A DNA stretch of 64,000 nt from Polynucleobacter sp. 15G-AUS-farblos (GTDB lineage: Bacteria; Pseudomonadota; Gammaproteobacteria; Burkholderiales; Burkholderiaceae): the NCBI RefSeq assembly GCF_018882445.1, contig NZ_JACVOM010000005.1, positions 62,001-126,000 of the forward strand, in the 5' to 3' direction. The notes beneath the pieces are model-generated. The model was not told the origin of the DNA and made no database searches. It was given only the letters and a program-made list of their open reading frames with translations. Shown in pieces: positions 52,991 to 61,416 of the stretch (its first letter is position 1; the number at the start of each line of letters is the position of its first letter). The translations under genes were made by a program, and so were the position numbers.

Positions 52991-53707
52991 CTACTGAAAT
53001 TTTCCACCCAATAACTCTGTGAGCTTTTGTGCACTGGCTTTAACCATAGATGCCTGCTTAGCATTAAAGCGATAGGTTGGCATAGTGAGCGTAATCACTC
53101 CGATCAATCCTTCAGCATTAAATACGGGTGATGAGATGCCAGAGATTTCTTTCACTCTATCGCCAGCAACAGCCAGCACCATGGCCTCTCGTATTTGGGC
53201 ATTTGCTTTACCTGGCGCGCCTTCAAAAGCGCGCAATACCTTTCCGCCTGCGCCTTTGTCGATAGGCAATAGATCACCCACTTTGATATGGTCTCGTAGA
53301 GCTTGCTTAGAATCCACTCGATAAAGACAAAGACGCTCTTCACCTTGCCTTACATGAAAGGCAGCACTTTCTTGAGTTGATTTCATCAGCTGTTCCAAAA
53401 TAGGAATGACCACCGTTTCCAATGATTGCTGCTGCTGATAGGCGGCATTGAGTGTGGCAATGGCAGGACCCAGCACATACATTCCATCAGAGCGCTTCAT
53501 TACTAAAAGGGCGTTGCTGAGTGAAGCAAGCATTCTAAGCGCAGTACTTTTGTATAAACCTGTAGCTTCTGCTATCTGATTTAAAGAAAGCTCGATATTC
53601 TGCGATGAAAAAAGACGCAAGATGGTCAGCGCTTTATCAACAGAGGCTACCCCAGACTCGGCTAGAGCAATTTTTTCTTCGCTTTGCTTGCTGGATTTTC
53701 TTGGCAT
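52991..53707 (-). CDS. IclR-family transcriptional regulator (left)
   Basis: A 238-aa regulator: winged helix (about 18-80, IAEATGLYKSTALRMLASL) and effector domain (about 90-235, GKANAQIREAM, GISSPVFNAEGLIGVITLTMP). It is divergent from the HMG-CoA lyase gene, whose promoter region holds a partial dyad, so it likely represses or activates that catabolic gene set in response to a pathway acid. Confidence 0.9.
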   Translation of the reverse strand: MPRKSSKQSEEKIALAESGVASVDKALTILRLFSSQNIELSLNQIAEATGLYKSTALRMLASLSNALLVMKRSDGMYVLGPAIATLNAAYQQQQSLETVVIPILEQLMKSTQESAAFHVRQGEERLCLYRVDSKQALRDHIKVGDLLPIDKGAGGKVLRAFEGAPGKANAQIREAMVLAVAGDRVKEISGISSPVFNAEGLIGVITLTMPTYRFNAKQASMVKASAQKLTELLGGKFQ

Positions 53708-53736
53708 GGACAGTATGGGTTAAATCTGTTTTAATA

Positions 53737-53763
53737 ATAGAACTATATTCCATAGGATAGAAC
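53737..53763. promoter_or_regulatory. Candidate IclR operator between regulator and HMG-CoA lyase
   Basis: TTCCAT (53748-53753) and ATAGAA (53757-53762) form a 5-of-6 dyad around AGG. ATAGAAC also occurs at 53737-53743 and 53757-53763, a direct repeat two helical turns apart. The half-site TTCCA recurs in the operator of the second IclR gene at 59498. Confidence 0.45.
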
Positions 53764-53766
53764 ACA

Positions 53767-54711
53767 ATGCATTCTGCGTCAACTGATGTTTTGATTAGCG
53801 AAGTAGGCCCTCGCGATGGTTTGCAGTCGATTAAGTCCATCATGCCAACTGCTCAAAAGAATCTATGGATCGATGCTTTGTATCGGGCTGGTCTGCGTGA
53901 GATCGAGGTGGCTTCCTTTGTACCGGCTAAGCTATTACCGCAAATGGCAGATGCCACTGAGGTCGTACAACATGCCAAAACACTTCCTGGTTTGACGGTG
54001 ATGGCCTTGGTGCCGAATTTGAGGGGCGCTCAAACTGCCATTGAGGCTGGTGTACATAAATTAACCATTCCTGTTTCCGCTAGCGCTGCGCACTCTCTTG
54101 CTAATGTTCGTAAAACACGGGAGGAGATGGTTGAAGAAGTCAGAAAAATTGTTGACTATCGCAATCAATACGCTCCACATATCAAGGTAGAGGCTGGCAT
54201 TGCCACTGCGTTCGGTTGCACCCTCCAAGGATTGGTTGCAGAAGATGATGTCATCTGGATGGCTGAGCAGGTCATTGCCGCTGGTGCAGATGAGTCCGGC
54301 TTATCAGACACTACAGGCTATGCCAATCCAGCGCAAATCAAACGATTATTTAAACGCCTCAAAGCTGCCATCGGAAATAAAGCTGGTGCAGCGCATCTTC
54401 ACAATACCCGGGGCTTAGGTCTCGCAAATTGTTTGGCTGCTTTCGAAGAGGGTGTTACCTCATTCGATTCCTCAATGGGTGGCTTAGGCGGCTGTCCTTA
54501 TGCACCTGGGGCTTCTGGAAATGTTGTCACTGAGGATCTGGTCTTTATGTTTGAGGCAATGGGTATTAAGACAGGCATTAACTTGGATTTGCTATTTGAA
54601 GCACGCAAGCCTTTGCAGGCAGGTGTCCCAGATGAAATGATTTACGGCATGGTGCCTGAGGCGGGAACCCCAAAGGGATTTGTCCCAGCGAGCCAAGGGA
54701 GCTTTTCATGA
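53767..54711 (+). CDS. Hydroxymethylglutaryl-CoA lyase
   Basis: Cleaves HMG-CoA (or similar 3-hydroxy-acyl-CoA) to acetyl-CoA and acetoacetate. 314 aa; metal and catalytic motif VGPRDGLQ (13-20, Arg16, Asp17), HLHNTRGLGLAN with the metal-binding histidines near 217-228, and the signature GGLGGCPYAPGASGN carrying the catalytic Cys near 253. Its stop overlaps the CaiB gene start by 4 bases (ATGA). The substrate could be HMG-CoA from leucine, or a related branched CoA ester. Confidence 0.93.
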   Translation: MHSASTDVLISEVGPRDGLQSIKSIMPTAQKNLWIDALYRAGLREIEVASFVPAKLLPQMADATEVVQHAKTLPGLTVMALVPNLRGAQTAIEAGVHKLTIPVSASAAHSLANVRKTREEMVEEVRKIVDYRNQYAPHIKVEAGIATAFGCTLQGLVAEDDVIWMAEQVIAAGADESGLSDTTGYANPAQIKRLFKRLKAAIGNKAGAAHLHNTRGLGLANCLAAFEEGVTSFDSSMGGLGGCPYAPGASGNVVTEDLVFMFEAMGIKTGINLDLLFEARKPLQAGVPDEMIYGMVPEAGTPKGFVPASQGSFS

Positions 54712-55904
54712 GCGATAAGAATCATCTCCCTTATGAAGGGATTCGCGTAGTGGAATTTACCCATATGGTGATGGGCCCAACCTGCGGAATGATTTTGGCT
54801 GACCTAGGAGCTGAGGTTATTAAAGTGGAGCCAATTGATGGTGATAAGACCAGAAATTTATTAGGTTCTGGAGCAGGTTTTTTCCCCATGTTCAATCGCA
54901 ATAAAAAAAGCATTGCAGTTGATATGAAAACACCAGCTGGACTAGAGTTGGTTAGAAAACTAGTGGCTACTGCAGATGTCATTAGTGAAAACTTTAAGCC
55001 GGGCACCATGGCAAAGTTGGGTTTAGATTACGAAACCTTAAAAACAACCAATTCCCAATTGATTTATGTTTCACACAAAGGATTTTTACCGGGTCCATAT
55101 GATCATCGCACTGCTTTAGATGAAGTGGTCCAAATGATGGGTGGTTTGGCCTATATGACCGGTCCCGAAGACAGGCCATTGAGAGCGGGATCCTCTGTCA
55201 ATGACATTATGGGAGGCGTCTTTGGTGCCATTGGTGTGATGGCGGCATTAAGACAACGAGAATTGACTGGTGAAGGACAAGAAATTCAGAGCTCTCTGTT
55301 TGAAAATAATGTCTTCCTAGTGGGTCAGCACATGATGCAATACGCCGTGACGGGTAATGCTGCTAAACCGATGCCAAGTCGTATTTCTGCTTGGGCTATC
55401 TATGATGTTTTTGAAGTAGCAGAGGGCGAAAAAATATTTTTAGCCGTTGTTACGGATACTCAGTGGAAAATTTTCTGTGATGTCTTTGGTTTTGTAGATT
55501 TATATGCCGACCCTAATCTCAAACTCAATAATCAACGTGTTCAGGCAAGACCCACTTTGATTCCGGAGATCAAAAAACGCTTAGCGGGCTTTACGGCAAA
55601 AGAGATAACGGCTATTTTTGAAACAAATGGACTCCCTTTTGCACCCATTACAAGACCTGAGCAATTATTTGATGACCCCCATCTGATGGCAACGGGTGGT
55701 TTAGCACCCATTACTTTGACGGATGGCCCTAGAGCTGGCAGTCAAACAACAACACCATTGATGCCATTGATGATGAATGGAAAAAGACTGGGAGTACGTT
55801 TAAATCCACCGAAAGCAGGGGAGCAAACAAACGATATCTTGGGTGAACTTGGTTACAGTGCAGATCAAATGCAGAAGCTCTCATCTGATGGTGTAGTTGC
55901 CTAG
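54708..55904 (+). CDS. Class III CoA-transferase (CaiB/Frc type)
   Basis: Moves CoA between carboxylates. 398 aa with the catalytic aspartate Asp166 in GSSVNDIMGG, the N-terminal GIRVVEFTHMVMGPTCGMILADLGAEVIKVE split over residues 11-41, and the C-terminal NPPKAGEQTNDILGELG. It is translationally coupled to HMG-CoA lyase, so it probably makes the CoA ester that the lyase cleaves, for instance from 3-hydroxy-3-methylglutarate. The stop interlocks with the convergent MFS gene as CTAG. Confidence 0.91.
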   Translation: MSDKNHLPYEGIRVVEFTHMVMGPTCGMILADLGAEVIKVEPIDGDKTRNLLGSGAGFFPMFNRNKKSIAVDMKTPAGLELVRKLVATADVISENFKPGTMAKLGLDYETLKTTNSQLIYVSHKGFLPGPYDHRTALDEVVQMMGGLAYMTGPEDRPLRAGSSVNDIMGGVFGAIGVMAALRQRELTGEGQEIQSSLFENNVFLVGQHMMQYAVTGNAAKPMPSRISAWAIYDVFEVAEGEKIFLAVVTDTQWKIFCDVFGFVDLYADPNLKLNNQRVQARPTLIPEIKKRLAGFTAKEITAIFETNGLPFAPITRPEQLFDDPHLMATGGLAPITLTDGPRAGSQTTTPLMPLMMNGKRLGVRLNPPKAGEQTNDILGELGYSADQMQKLSSDGVVA

Positions 55905-57508
55905 TCCTGAATGGTGGATGCAACTCGTCTGGTAATTTTTGGCGGGTGCGCATCGATATGAAAATCATGGCGCTCCTCTTGCATCATGAGATCTTCGGTG
56001 GTGAATCGATCAAATCTTCTTAAGTAATCAGCCCAAGTTTCAAAGACAAAGTCTTCTACAAATCGACCTGGATGCTCTGCATCTTCAAACAAGCTCCAGG
56101 AAAGTGCGCCTTGTTTTAAGCGAGACTTCCTTGTTTTGGCCATGAGCTTCTTAAATTCTTCCGCTTTTTCTGGCAAAGTCTGATACTCAATGGAGATCAT
56201 GATGGGCCCAGCATGTAAATCGATATCCGCTCCAGCATGAGGACGTTCAATTGGACAGACTGGTGTGAAATCTTCCAATGGATGTTGATCGATTCTGTAT
56301 TTGCGTAGAAAAAATAATACGATTAATCCAAAAATTGAACTCAGCACAATGCTGATAACAACATCAAACTCATCAGCCAGCCTACCCCAAACTGCAGCAC
56401 CTGCTGCGCTTCCTCCCATTAAACCCATTTGGTAGATTGACATTCCTCTTGCTCTGACCCATCCAGGAAGAGTGAGTTGAGCTGAAGTGGTTAATGAGTT
56501 GGCAATACTAATCCAGGCCGCACCGCAGATCAGCATGAAAAATGCACCCAGCCAAATATTGGGCGCAAGGACTACGCCAACTGAAGTAAACGCAAGAACA
56601 AATAGACCGTAACTAATCAGATCGGTTGATTTGATGTATTTTCTTAAGCGAGGTAATTGGGATCCCGCGATGATGGCGCCCAAGCCTAAGCAGGCAAGCA
56701 AAAGGGTGAAGGTATGAGCATCACCATCAAAGTGCGTCTTAGCAATTACTGGCAGAAGTGCAATTAGTCCGGTTGATTGAAAGAAAAATAAGAACGCACG
56801 AAAAATAATATTGCGCATCCGATTGGACTGCCATGCGTACTGCATGCCTACACGCATAGCACCCACAAATCGCTCTCCTGGCAATGTGCTGACGTAGCTC
56901 TGATATCTCCAGCGCATGATTACCACGGTTGTGATCACACATAAAATCATGTTCAAGGCAAATACATAGGTACTGCCTGCTAATGCAATGATGGCGCCAG
57001 CAGTAAGTGGACCCACAATGCGTGAAGTATTCATGGCAATCGCATTGAGTGCTAGCGCGGAGGAAAGAGATTCTCTCGGGACGATCTCTGGAACAATGGC
57101 AGCAAAGATGGGCCAGCGCATCGCCAGGCCAATGCCGTTGGTAAAAGTGAGAAGAAGCAATAAGTAAGGATTGAGTACGCCAAAGACCAAAGACAGCATC
57201 AGAACAGTTGCATTGATTGCTAACCAAATCTGTGCAAAAACAAAATAGTGTTTGCGGTTAATGATGTCAGCAAGTGCGCCGCTTGGTACACCCAATAGTA
57301 AAACGGGCAAGCTTGAGGCCGTTTGTACTAGTGCAATGAGGGTTGCCGATGTCGTTAACGATGTCATAGTCCATGCCGCTGCCACATCGTTCATCCACAT
57401 GCAGATACTGGCTGTTAACCAGGTTAACCATAGGTTACGAAATACCGTATGCCTCAGTGGCGCAAGCCATCCCTCGGAGATTAAGGGTTGGACTTGCAGT
57501 TGCTTCAT
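55901..57508 (-). CDS. MFS_3 transporter with C-terminal cytoplasmic domain
   Basis: A 535-aa exporter of the EntS/MFS_3 group. About twelve helices fill residues 15-405. The last 100 residues (about 435-535) form an alpha/beta domain with SIEYQTLPEKAEEFKKLMA and FEDAEHPGRFVEDFVFETWADYLRR, similar in look to dimeric ferredoxin-like (ABM-type) barrels. EntS exports enterobactin; cargo here is unknown. 9 bases upstream lies the thiolase gene, so it may be co-transcribed with it. Confidence 0.86.
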   Translation of the reverse strand: MKQLQVQPLISEGWLAPLRHTVFRNLWLTWLTASICMWMNDVAAAWTMTSLTTSATLIALVQTASSLPVLLLGVPSGALADIINRKHYFVFAQIWLAINATVLMLSLVFGVLNPYLLLLLTFTNGIGLAMRWPIFAAIVPEIVPRESLSSALALNAIAMNTSRIVGPLTAGAIIALAGSTYVFALNMILCVITTVVIMRWRYQSYVSTLPGERFVGAMRVGMQYAWQSNRMRNIIFRAFLFFFQSTGLIALLPVIAKTHFDGDAHTFTLLLACLGLGAIIAGSQLPRLRKYIKSTDLISYGLFVLAFTSVGVVLAPNIWLGAFFMLICGAAWISIANSLTTSAQLTLPGWVRARGMSIYQMGLMGGSAAGAAVWGRLADEFDVVISIVLSSIFGLIVLFFLRKYRIDQHPLEDFTPVCPIERPHAGADIDLHAGPIMISIEYQTLPEKAEEFKKLMAKTRKSRLKQGALSWSLFEDAEHPGRFVEDFVFETWADYLRRFDRFTTEDLMMQEERHDFHIDAHPPKITRRVASTIQD

Positions 57509-57517
57509 GGTCTGATC

Positions 57518-58720
57518 TTAGACGCGTTCAATGACCATGGCGATACCTTGACCTACACCAATACACATGGTGCATAAGGCATATCGTTTTTGCTGTTCTT
57601 CTAGTTCGACAAGAGCAGTAGTAATGAGGCGCGCACCGCTCATGCCTAAGGGATGCCCTAAAGCGATGGCACCCCCATTCGGGTTAACACGCGCATCATC
57701 ATCGGCTACGCCCAATTCTCGAAGCGTAGCAAGACCTTGCGCAGCAAAAGCTTCATTCAGCTCAATCACATCGATCTGATCAATAGTCATTCCTAAGCGT
57801 TTGAGTAGTTTTTGGGAGGCTGGTGCGGGCCCAATACCCATAATGCGTGGCGGTACTCCCGCAGTAGCCATCCCCACTATTTTTGCTCTGGGTTTAAGGC
57901 CATATTTTTGAACAGCTTCTTCACTAGCGAGCAGGAGGGCGCATGCACCATCATTGACGCCAGAGGCATTGCCAGCAGTGACTGTGCCATCGGGGCGCAC
58001 AATCGGTTTGAGTTTGCTTAGTACATCAATCGTGGTAGCACGCGGATGTTCGTCTTGAGAAACGACTAGCGGCTCTCCTTTTTTCTGAGGAATAACAACC
58101 GGAGTAATTTCTTTTGCAAGTCGTCCACTAGCTTGAGCTGCAGCAGCTTTGTTTTGGCTTCTGAGTGCCATCTGATCTTGGTCTGCCCGATTGATCTTGT
58201 AGTCATCCGCAACATTTTCAGCAGTCTCAGGCATGGAATCTACGCCATGAGCACTTTTCATGAGCGGGTTGATAAAACGCCAACCAATAGTGGTGTCTTG
58301 AATAGAATGGTTTCTAGAAAACGCAGAATCCGCTTTACCCATCACATAGGGTGCGCGGCTCATGCTTTCTACGCCTCCTGCAATGGCGAGTTCAATTTCA
58401 CCAGCAGCAATCGCTCTAGCGGCGGTACCCACTGCATCCATGCCGGATCCGCATAAGCGATTGATTGTTGCGCCCGGTACGTTCGGGGATATGCCGGCTA
58501 GCAGCGCACTCATGCGGGCGACATTGCGATTATCTTCGCCTGCTTGATTGGCGCACCCATAGATGACCTCATCTACTTCATCCCATTTCACCTGAGGATT
58601 GCGCTGCATTAATGCTTTGATTGGGACGGCGCCCAAATCATCAGCGCGAACGCCAGATAATGATCCACCATAGCGGCCGATGGGGGTTCTGATTGCATCA
58701 CAGATATATACAGTGTTCAT
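57518..58720 (-). CDS. pcaF: Acetyl-CoA acyltransferase, 3-oxoadipyl-CoA thiolase type
   Basis: A 400-aa thiolase. Cys90 (NRLCGSGMD), His356 (HPLGMSGAR) and Cys386 (CIGVGQG) fall exactly on the known PcaF catalytic positions. The 3-oxoadipyl-CoA thiolase start [15 protein letters not shown] is present. It cleaves 3-oxoadipyl-CoA to succinyl- and acetyl-CoA, the end of the beta-ketoadipate route, though no other pca gene adjoins except the distant PcaD-like hydrolase at 14198. Probably controlled by the IclR gene upstream (15-base gap). Confidence 0.9.
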   Translation of the reverse strand: MNTVYICDAIRTPIGRYGGSLSGVRADDLGAVPIKALMQRNPQVKWDEVDEVIYGCANQAGEDNRNVARMSALLAGISPNVPGATINRLCGSGMDAVGTAARAIAAGEIELAIAGGVESMSRAPYVMGKADSAFSRNHSIQDTTIGWRFINPLMKSAHGVDSMPETAENVADDYKINRADQDQMALRSQNKAAAAQASGRLAKEITPVVIPQKKGEPLVVSQDEHPRATTIDVLSKLKPIVRPDGTVTAGNASGVNDGACALLLASEEAVQKYGLKPRAKIVGMATAGVPPRIMGIGPAPASQKLLKRLGMTIDQIDVIELNEAFAAQGLATLRELGVADDDARVNPNGGAIALGHPLGMSGARLITTALVELEEQQKRYALCTMCIGVGQGIAMVIERV

Positions 58721-58734
58721 GATTATTAATTAGC

Positions 58735-59505
58735 CTAGTTTGATTTTTTGAGCTCAAGCTCAATCTTATCTTTTAATTCAAAAAGTGCAGGAGCATAGCT
58801 TTCCAAAAGTTCGTTTAATTTACTTTCTGCAGGAGTGCTTAGATTAAGTGATGCATAACTGCCATTGAGTAGCTGAACTGAAGTAGAGATTGCTGAAATT
58901 TCAGGGAGCCATGTAGCAACACAATACCCTTTATTTGACATTGATTCTATGGCCTCTTGAATTTCTTTTTCTATTTGCGTCCAGTTTTTAATTTTCTGAT
59001 TTTTCAATTCGAGAAGTAGCTGCTTTCTACTATGGGGATCAAGCTTTGCGATCCATGCCCTCCCTAAAGAGGTTCGCTCAATTGGCACCCTTTGGCCGGC
59101 CGCCACTGTTCTCAAAGCAACATTCTTGGTGTAGCGTATCGATTCTAGATAGACCATTTCGAGTCGATCAGCCACCGCAAGGCCAACATTGAGTTTTAAC
59201 TTTTCAGAGGCCTTACGCATGAGTGGTTCAGCCAGCTTGATCTCAGTTGAACCTGTTTTGAAGGCATGACCAAGGCAAAGGACCGTTGGTGCTAAGCGGT
59301 AGGCCTGTCGAGCTGAGTCATGCTCTAAAAACCCGGACAGAACCAAGGTTTGGGTAAGGCGACTAATGGTGGAGGGGGGTAAACCGGTCCGTTCCGCGAT
59401 TTCGCTATTGCCCAACAGGCCCATGCCAGGCTTGAAGCAGCGCAGGATTTCTATCCCCCTAATCAGGGAGCGGTTTGTTTTGGAGTTTGGCTTAGCTAAT
59501 TCCAT
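58735..59505 (-). CDS. IclR-family transcriptional regulator (right, PcaR/PcaU-like)
   Basis: A 256-aa regulator with winged helix at about 15-75 (LPPSTISRLTQTLVLSGFLEHD) and an effector domain including ERTSLGRAWIAKL near 125-137, which is typical of PcaR, PobR and PcaU. Its start codon lies inside a perfect dyad (59498-59516), which implies autoregulation. It heads the minus operon with the PcaF thiolase and faces a Bug receptor gene, so it is a likely switch for both directions. Confidence 0.9.
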   Translation of the reverse strand: MELAKPNSKTNRSLIRGIEILRCFKPGMGLLGNSEIAERTGLPPSTISRLTQTLVLSGFLEHDSARQAYRLAPTVLCLGHAFKTGSTEIKLAEPLMRKASEKLKLNVGLAVADRLEMVYLESIRYTKNVALRTVAAGQRVPIERTSLGRAWIAKLDPHSRKQLLLELKNQKIKNWTQIEKEIQEAIESMSNKGYCVATWLPEISAISTSVQLLNGSYASLNLSTPAESKLNELLESYAPALFELKDKIELELKKSN

Positions 59506-59516
59506 CTGGTGGAATT
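59498..59516. promoter_or_regulatory. Perfect dyad overlapping IclR start codon, likely operator
   Basis: AATTCCA (59498-59504) and TGGAATT (59510-59516) are exact mirror images around a 5-base spacer. The iclR ATG (59505-59503) lies inside it. The site also rules against the longest plus-strand start at 59509 for the Bug gene. The dyad size matches IclR-family operators. Confidence 0.7.
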
Positions 59517-59589
59517 AAACCATAAATTGGGGATAGATTTCAGCCATACTGCTTTAACCATAATCAAACCAATACCAGTGGAGACTAAT

Positions 59590-60588
59590 GTGCTTTCTAA
59601 GGCCGCAAGTTCAAAACATTTAAACCTCGTTGCCGGAGCTTTATTTAGCTTAACGGCTCTATTCATTCACTCGCATGCAAAAGCTGCATACCCAGATAAG
59701 CCTATTAAGGTGATCGTGCCCTTTGCCCCGGGAGGCGGAACTGATCTCGTTGCCAGAACTTTGGGTATATCGATGGCCGAAGATTTGCGTCAGCCTATCG
59801 TGATTGAAAATAAGCCTGGTGGCAGCACCATGATTGGCACTGAAGCACTTGCAAAGAGTCCTGCTGATGGTTACACGCTAGTGGTTGCAACTCTGGCGCA
59901 TGCAGTTAATCCCAGTTTAAAAGCAAAGCTGCCTTATTCACAAGATAAAGATTTCGCTCCAGTGATTTTGGTTGGCGTCTCTCCAAATGTAGTGGTGGTA
60001 TCGGCGAATAGTCCTTACAAAACCTTTCCAGAATTTCTTGCGGCTGCAAAAGCCAACCCTGGAAAGTTATCGTATGCATCGCAAGGTGGCGGCACTTCAG
60101 CACATCTAGCTGGAGAGCTATTCAATTCACTGGCTAATACAAAATTGACTCATGTGCCTTACAAGGGTGCTGGTCCTGCATTAACAGATGTTATTGGCGG
60201 TCAAGTTGATGTGATGTTTGCAACTGCATCAGCGGTGGGTAGTTTGGTGGATGGCGGCAAATTGCGGGCGCTTGCTGTTACAACCCCAGCACGCTCACCC
60301 TCGCCGCAATTATCGATGTTGCCAACGGTTGCAGAGAGTGGCGTGCCAGGATATTCCGCTGGAAGTTGGTATGGTTACTTTGCTCCTGCTGGGACTCCGC
60401 CCGATGTGATTAATAAGTTAAATGCATCCATTAAAAAAGCATCACAGTCTCCAGCCTTTAAGGCGCGCGTTGAAGGGGAGGGTCTAGTGGTCAGAGCTGG
60501 AAGTCCTGAAGAATTTGGAAAGTTTGTTAAGGCTGAAGAGTTGCGTTGGCGTACCGTTATCAAAGACGCCAACATCAGCCCAGATTAA
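59590..60588 (+). CDS. Bug-type tripartite tricarboxylate receptor protein
   Basis: Second Bug receptor of the window, 332 aa, with mature start YPDKPIKVIVPFAPGGGTDLVARTL and the ligand segment HLAGELFNSLANTKLTHVPYKGAGP. The frame opens at ATG 59509, but that codon lies within the IclR operator. The GTG at 59590 has GGAG six bases upstream and gives a clean signal peptide (VLSKAASSKHLNLVAGALFSL, AKA-AY), so I use it. It begins a plus-strand cluster with enoyl-CoA hydratase and acyl-CoA ligase, so it likely binds the acid that they degrade. Confidence 0.88.
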   Translation: MLSKAASSKHLNLVAGALFSLTALFIHSHAKAAYPDKPIKVIVPFAPGGGTDLVARTLGISMAEDLRQPIVIENKPGGSTMIGTEALAKSPADGYTLVVATLAHAVNPSLKAKLPYSQDKDFAPVILVGVSPNVVVVSANSPYKTFPEFLAAAKANPGKLSYASQGGGTSAHLAGELFNSLANTKLTHVPYKGAGPALTDVIGGQVDVMFATASAVGSLVDGGKLRALAVTTPARSPSPQLSMLPTVAESGVPGYSAGSWYGYFAPAGTPPDVINKLNASIKKASQSPAFKARVEGEGLVVRAGSPEEFGKFVKAEELRWRTVIKDANISPD

Positions 60589-60608
60589 AAATACTCGCTA
60601 GGAAAAAA

Positions 60609-61403
60609 ATGACATACCAATTAATTGAACTTTCAGTTGAGCAAGGTATTGCTACCTTGCGCCTCAATCGTCCTGAAAAACGGAATGCGATGAGTGACGA
60701 TATGCGCTCTGAATTGATTGAAGCTTTAGAGATGATTACGGCAGATAAATCCATTCGTGCGTTGGTCTTAACTGGCAACGGCAAAGGTTTTTGCGCAGGC
60801 GGCGATATCTCTGGCATGGAGAAGCGTATGCAGGCACCAGCTGGAGAGCTTGCCTATAACGGCTGGCATCGTCAGCAACGCGTTCATCATGCAGTTTCTC
60901 TTTTGCACACCATGCCAAAACCAACCATTGCAGCTGTGAATGGGCCAGCATCTGGTTTGGGCGCGGACACAGCATTAGCATGCGACTTCATCATTGCTTC
61001 TGAAGGTGCGAATTTCACCTGGTCATACATCAACCGCGGGATTATTCCTGACGGAGGTGGTATGTACTTTTTGCCAAGACGTGTGGGCCTAGTGAAGGCT
61101 AAAGAACTCATTTTCTCGGGCAGGAAGGTAGATCTTGAAGAGGCTGCCCAAATCGGCATCGTCGATAGGGTTAGTAAGTCAGAGGCATTGGTAGCTGATG
61201 CACAAGCTTGGGCGAAAGAGTTAAGTAAAGGTTCTGCTACTGCGCTTGCATTAGGTAAGACGATCTTGAATCAAACCTTTGAAACCACTGCTGCCCAAGT
61301 CTTTGCACAAGGAAGTCAGGCTCAAGGTATTTGCTATACCAGCACTGAGCATCGTGAGTCTGTCATGGCCTTTCTGGAAAAAGCCGCCGCTGCTAAGAAA
61401 TAA
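60609..61403 (+). CDS. Enoyl-CoA hydratase/isomerase family protein
   Basis: Crotonase-fold enzyme, 264 aa. Oxyanion-hole motifs GKGFCAGGDISGM (about 59-71) and PTIAAVNGPASGLGADTALACDF are present. The acid residues typical of the hydratase (two Glu) are not both obvious; GGMYFLPRRVGLVKA is where Glu164 would be, here replaced by DGGGM, so dehydrogenation-type or isomerase activity is possible. The frame opens at 60546 in the previous gene; ATG 60609 has AGGAAAA in front and matches the family start. Confidence 0.87.
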   Translation: MTYQLIELSVEQGIATLRLNRPEKRNAMSDDMRSELIEALEMITADKSIRALVLTGNGKGFCAGGDISGMEKRMQAPAGELAYNGWHRQQRVHHAVSLLHTMPKPTIAAVNGPASGLGADTALACDFIIASEGANFTWSYINRGIIPDGGGMYFLPRRVGLVKAKELIFSGRKVDLEEAAQIGIVDRVSKSEALVADAQAWAKELSKGSATALALGKTILNQTFETTAAQVFAQGSQAQGICYTSTEHRESVMAFLEKAAAAKK

Positions 61404-61416
61404 ATAAGGTTAATAG

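Noticed and set aside
56739-57227. 162-aa minus frame overlapping the MFS gene
   Set aside because: Different frame of the same strand, histidine/cysteine-rich composition typical of spurious translation.
59509-59589. Longer start of the right-hand Bug receptor
   Set aside because: Start codon lies inside the operator and the added 27 residues spoil the signal peptide.
60546-60608. Longer start of the enoyl-CoA hydratase
   Set aside because: Encoded within the previous gene; the ATG at 60609 has a ribosome-binding site and the family N-terminus.
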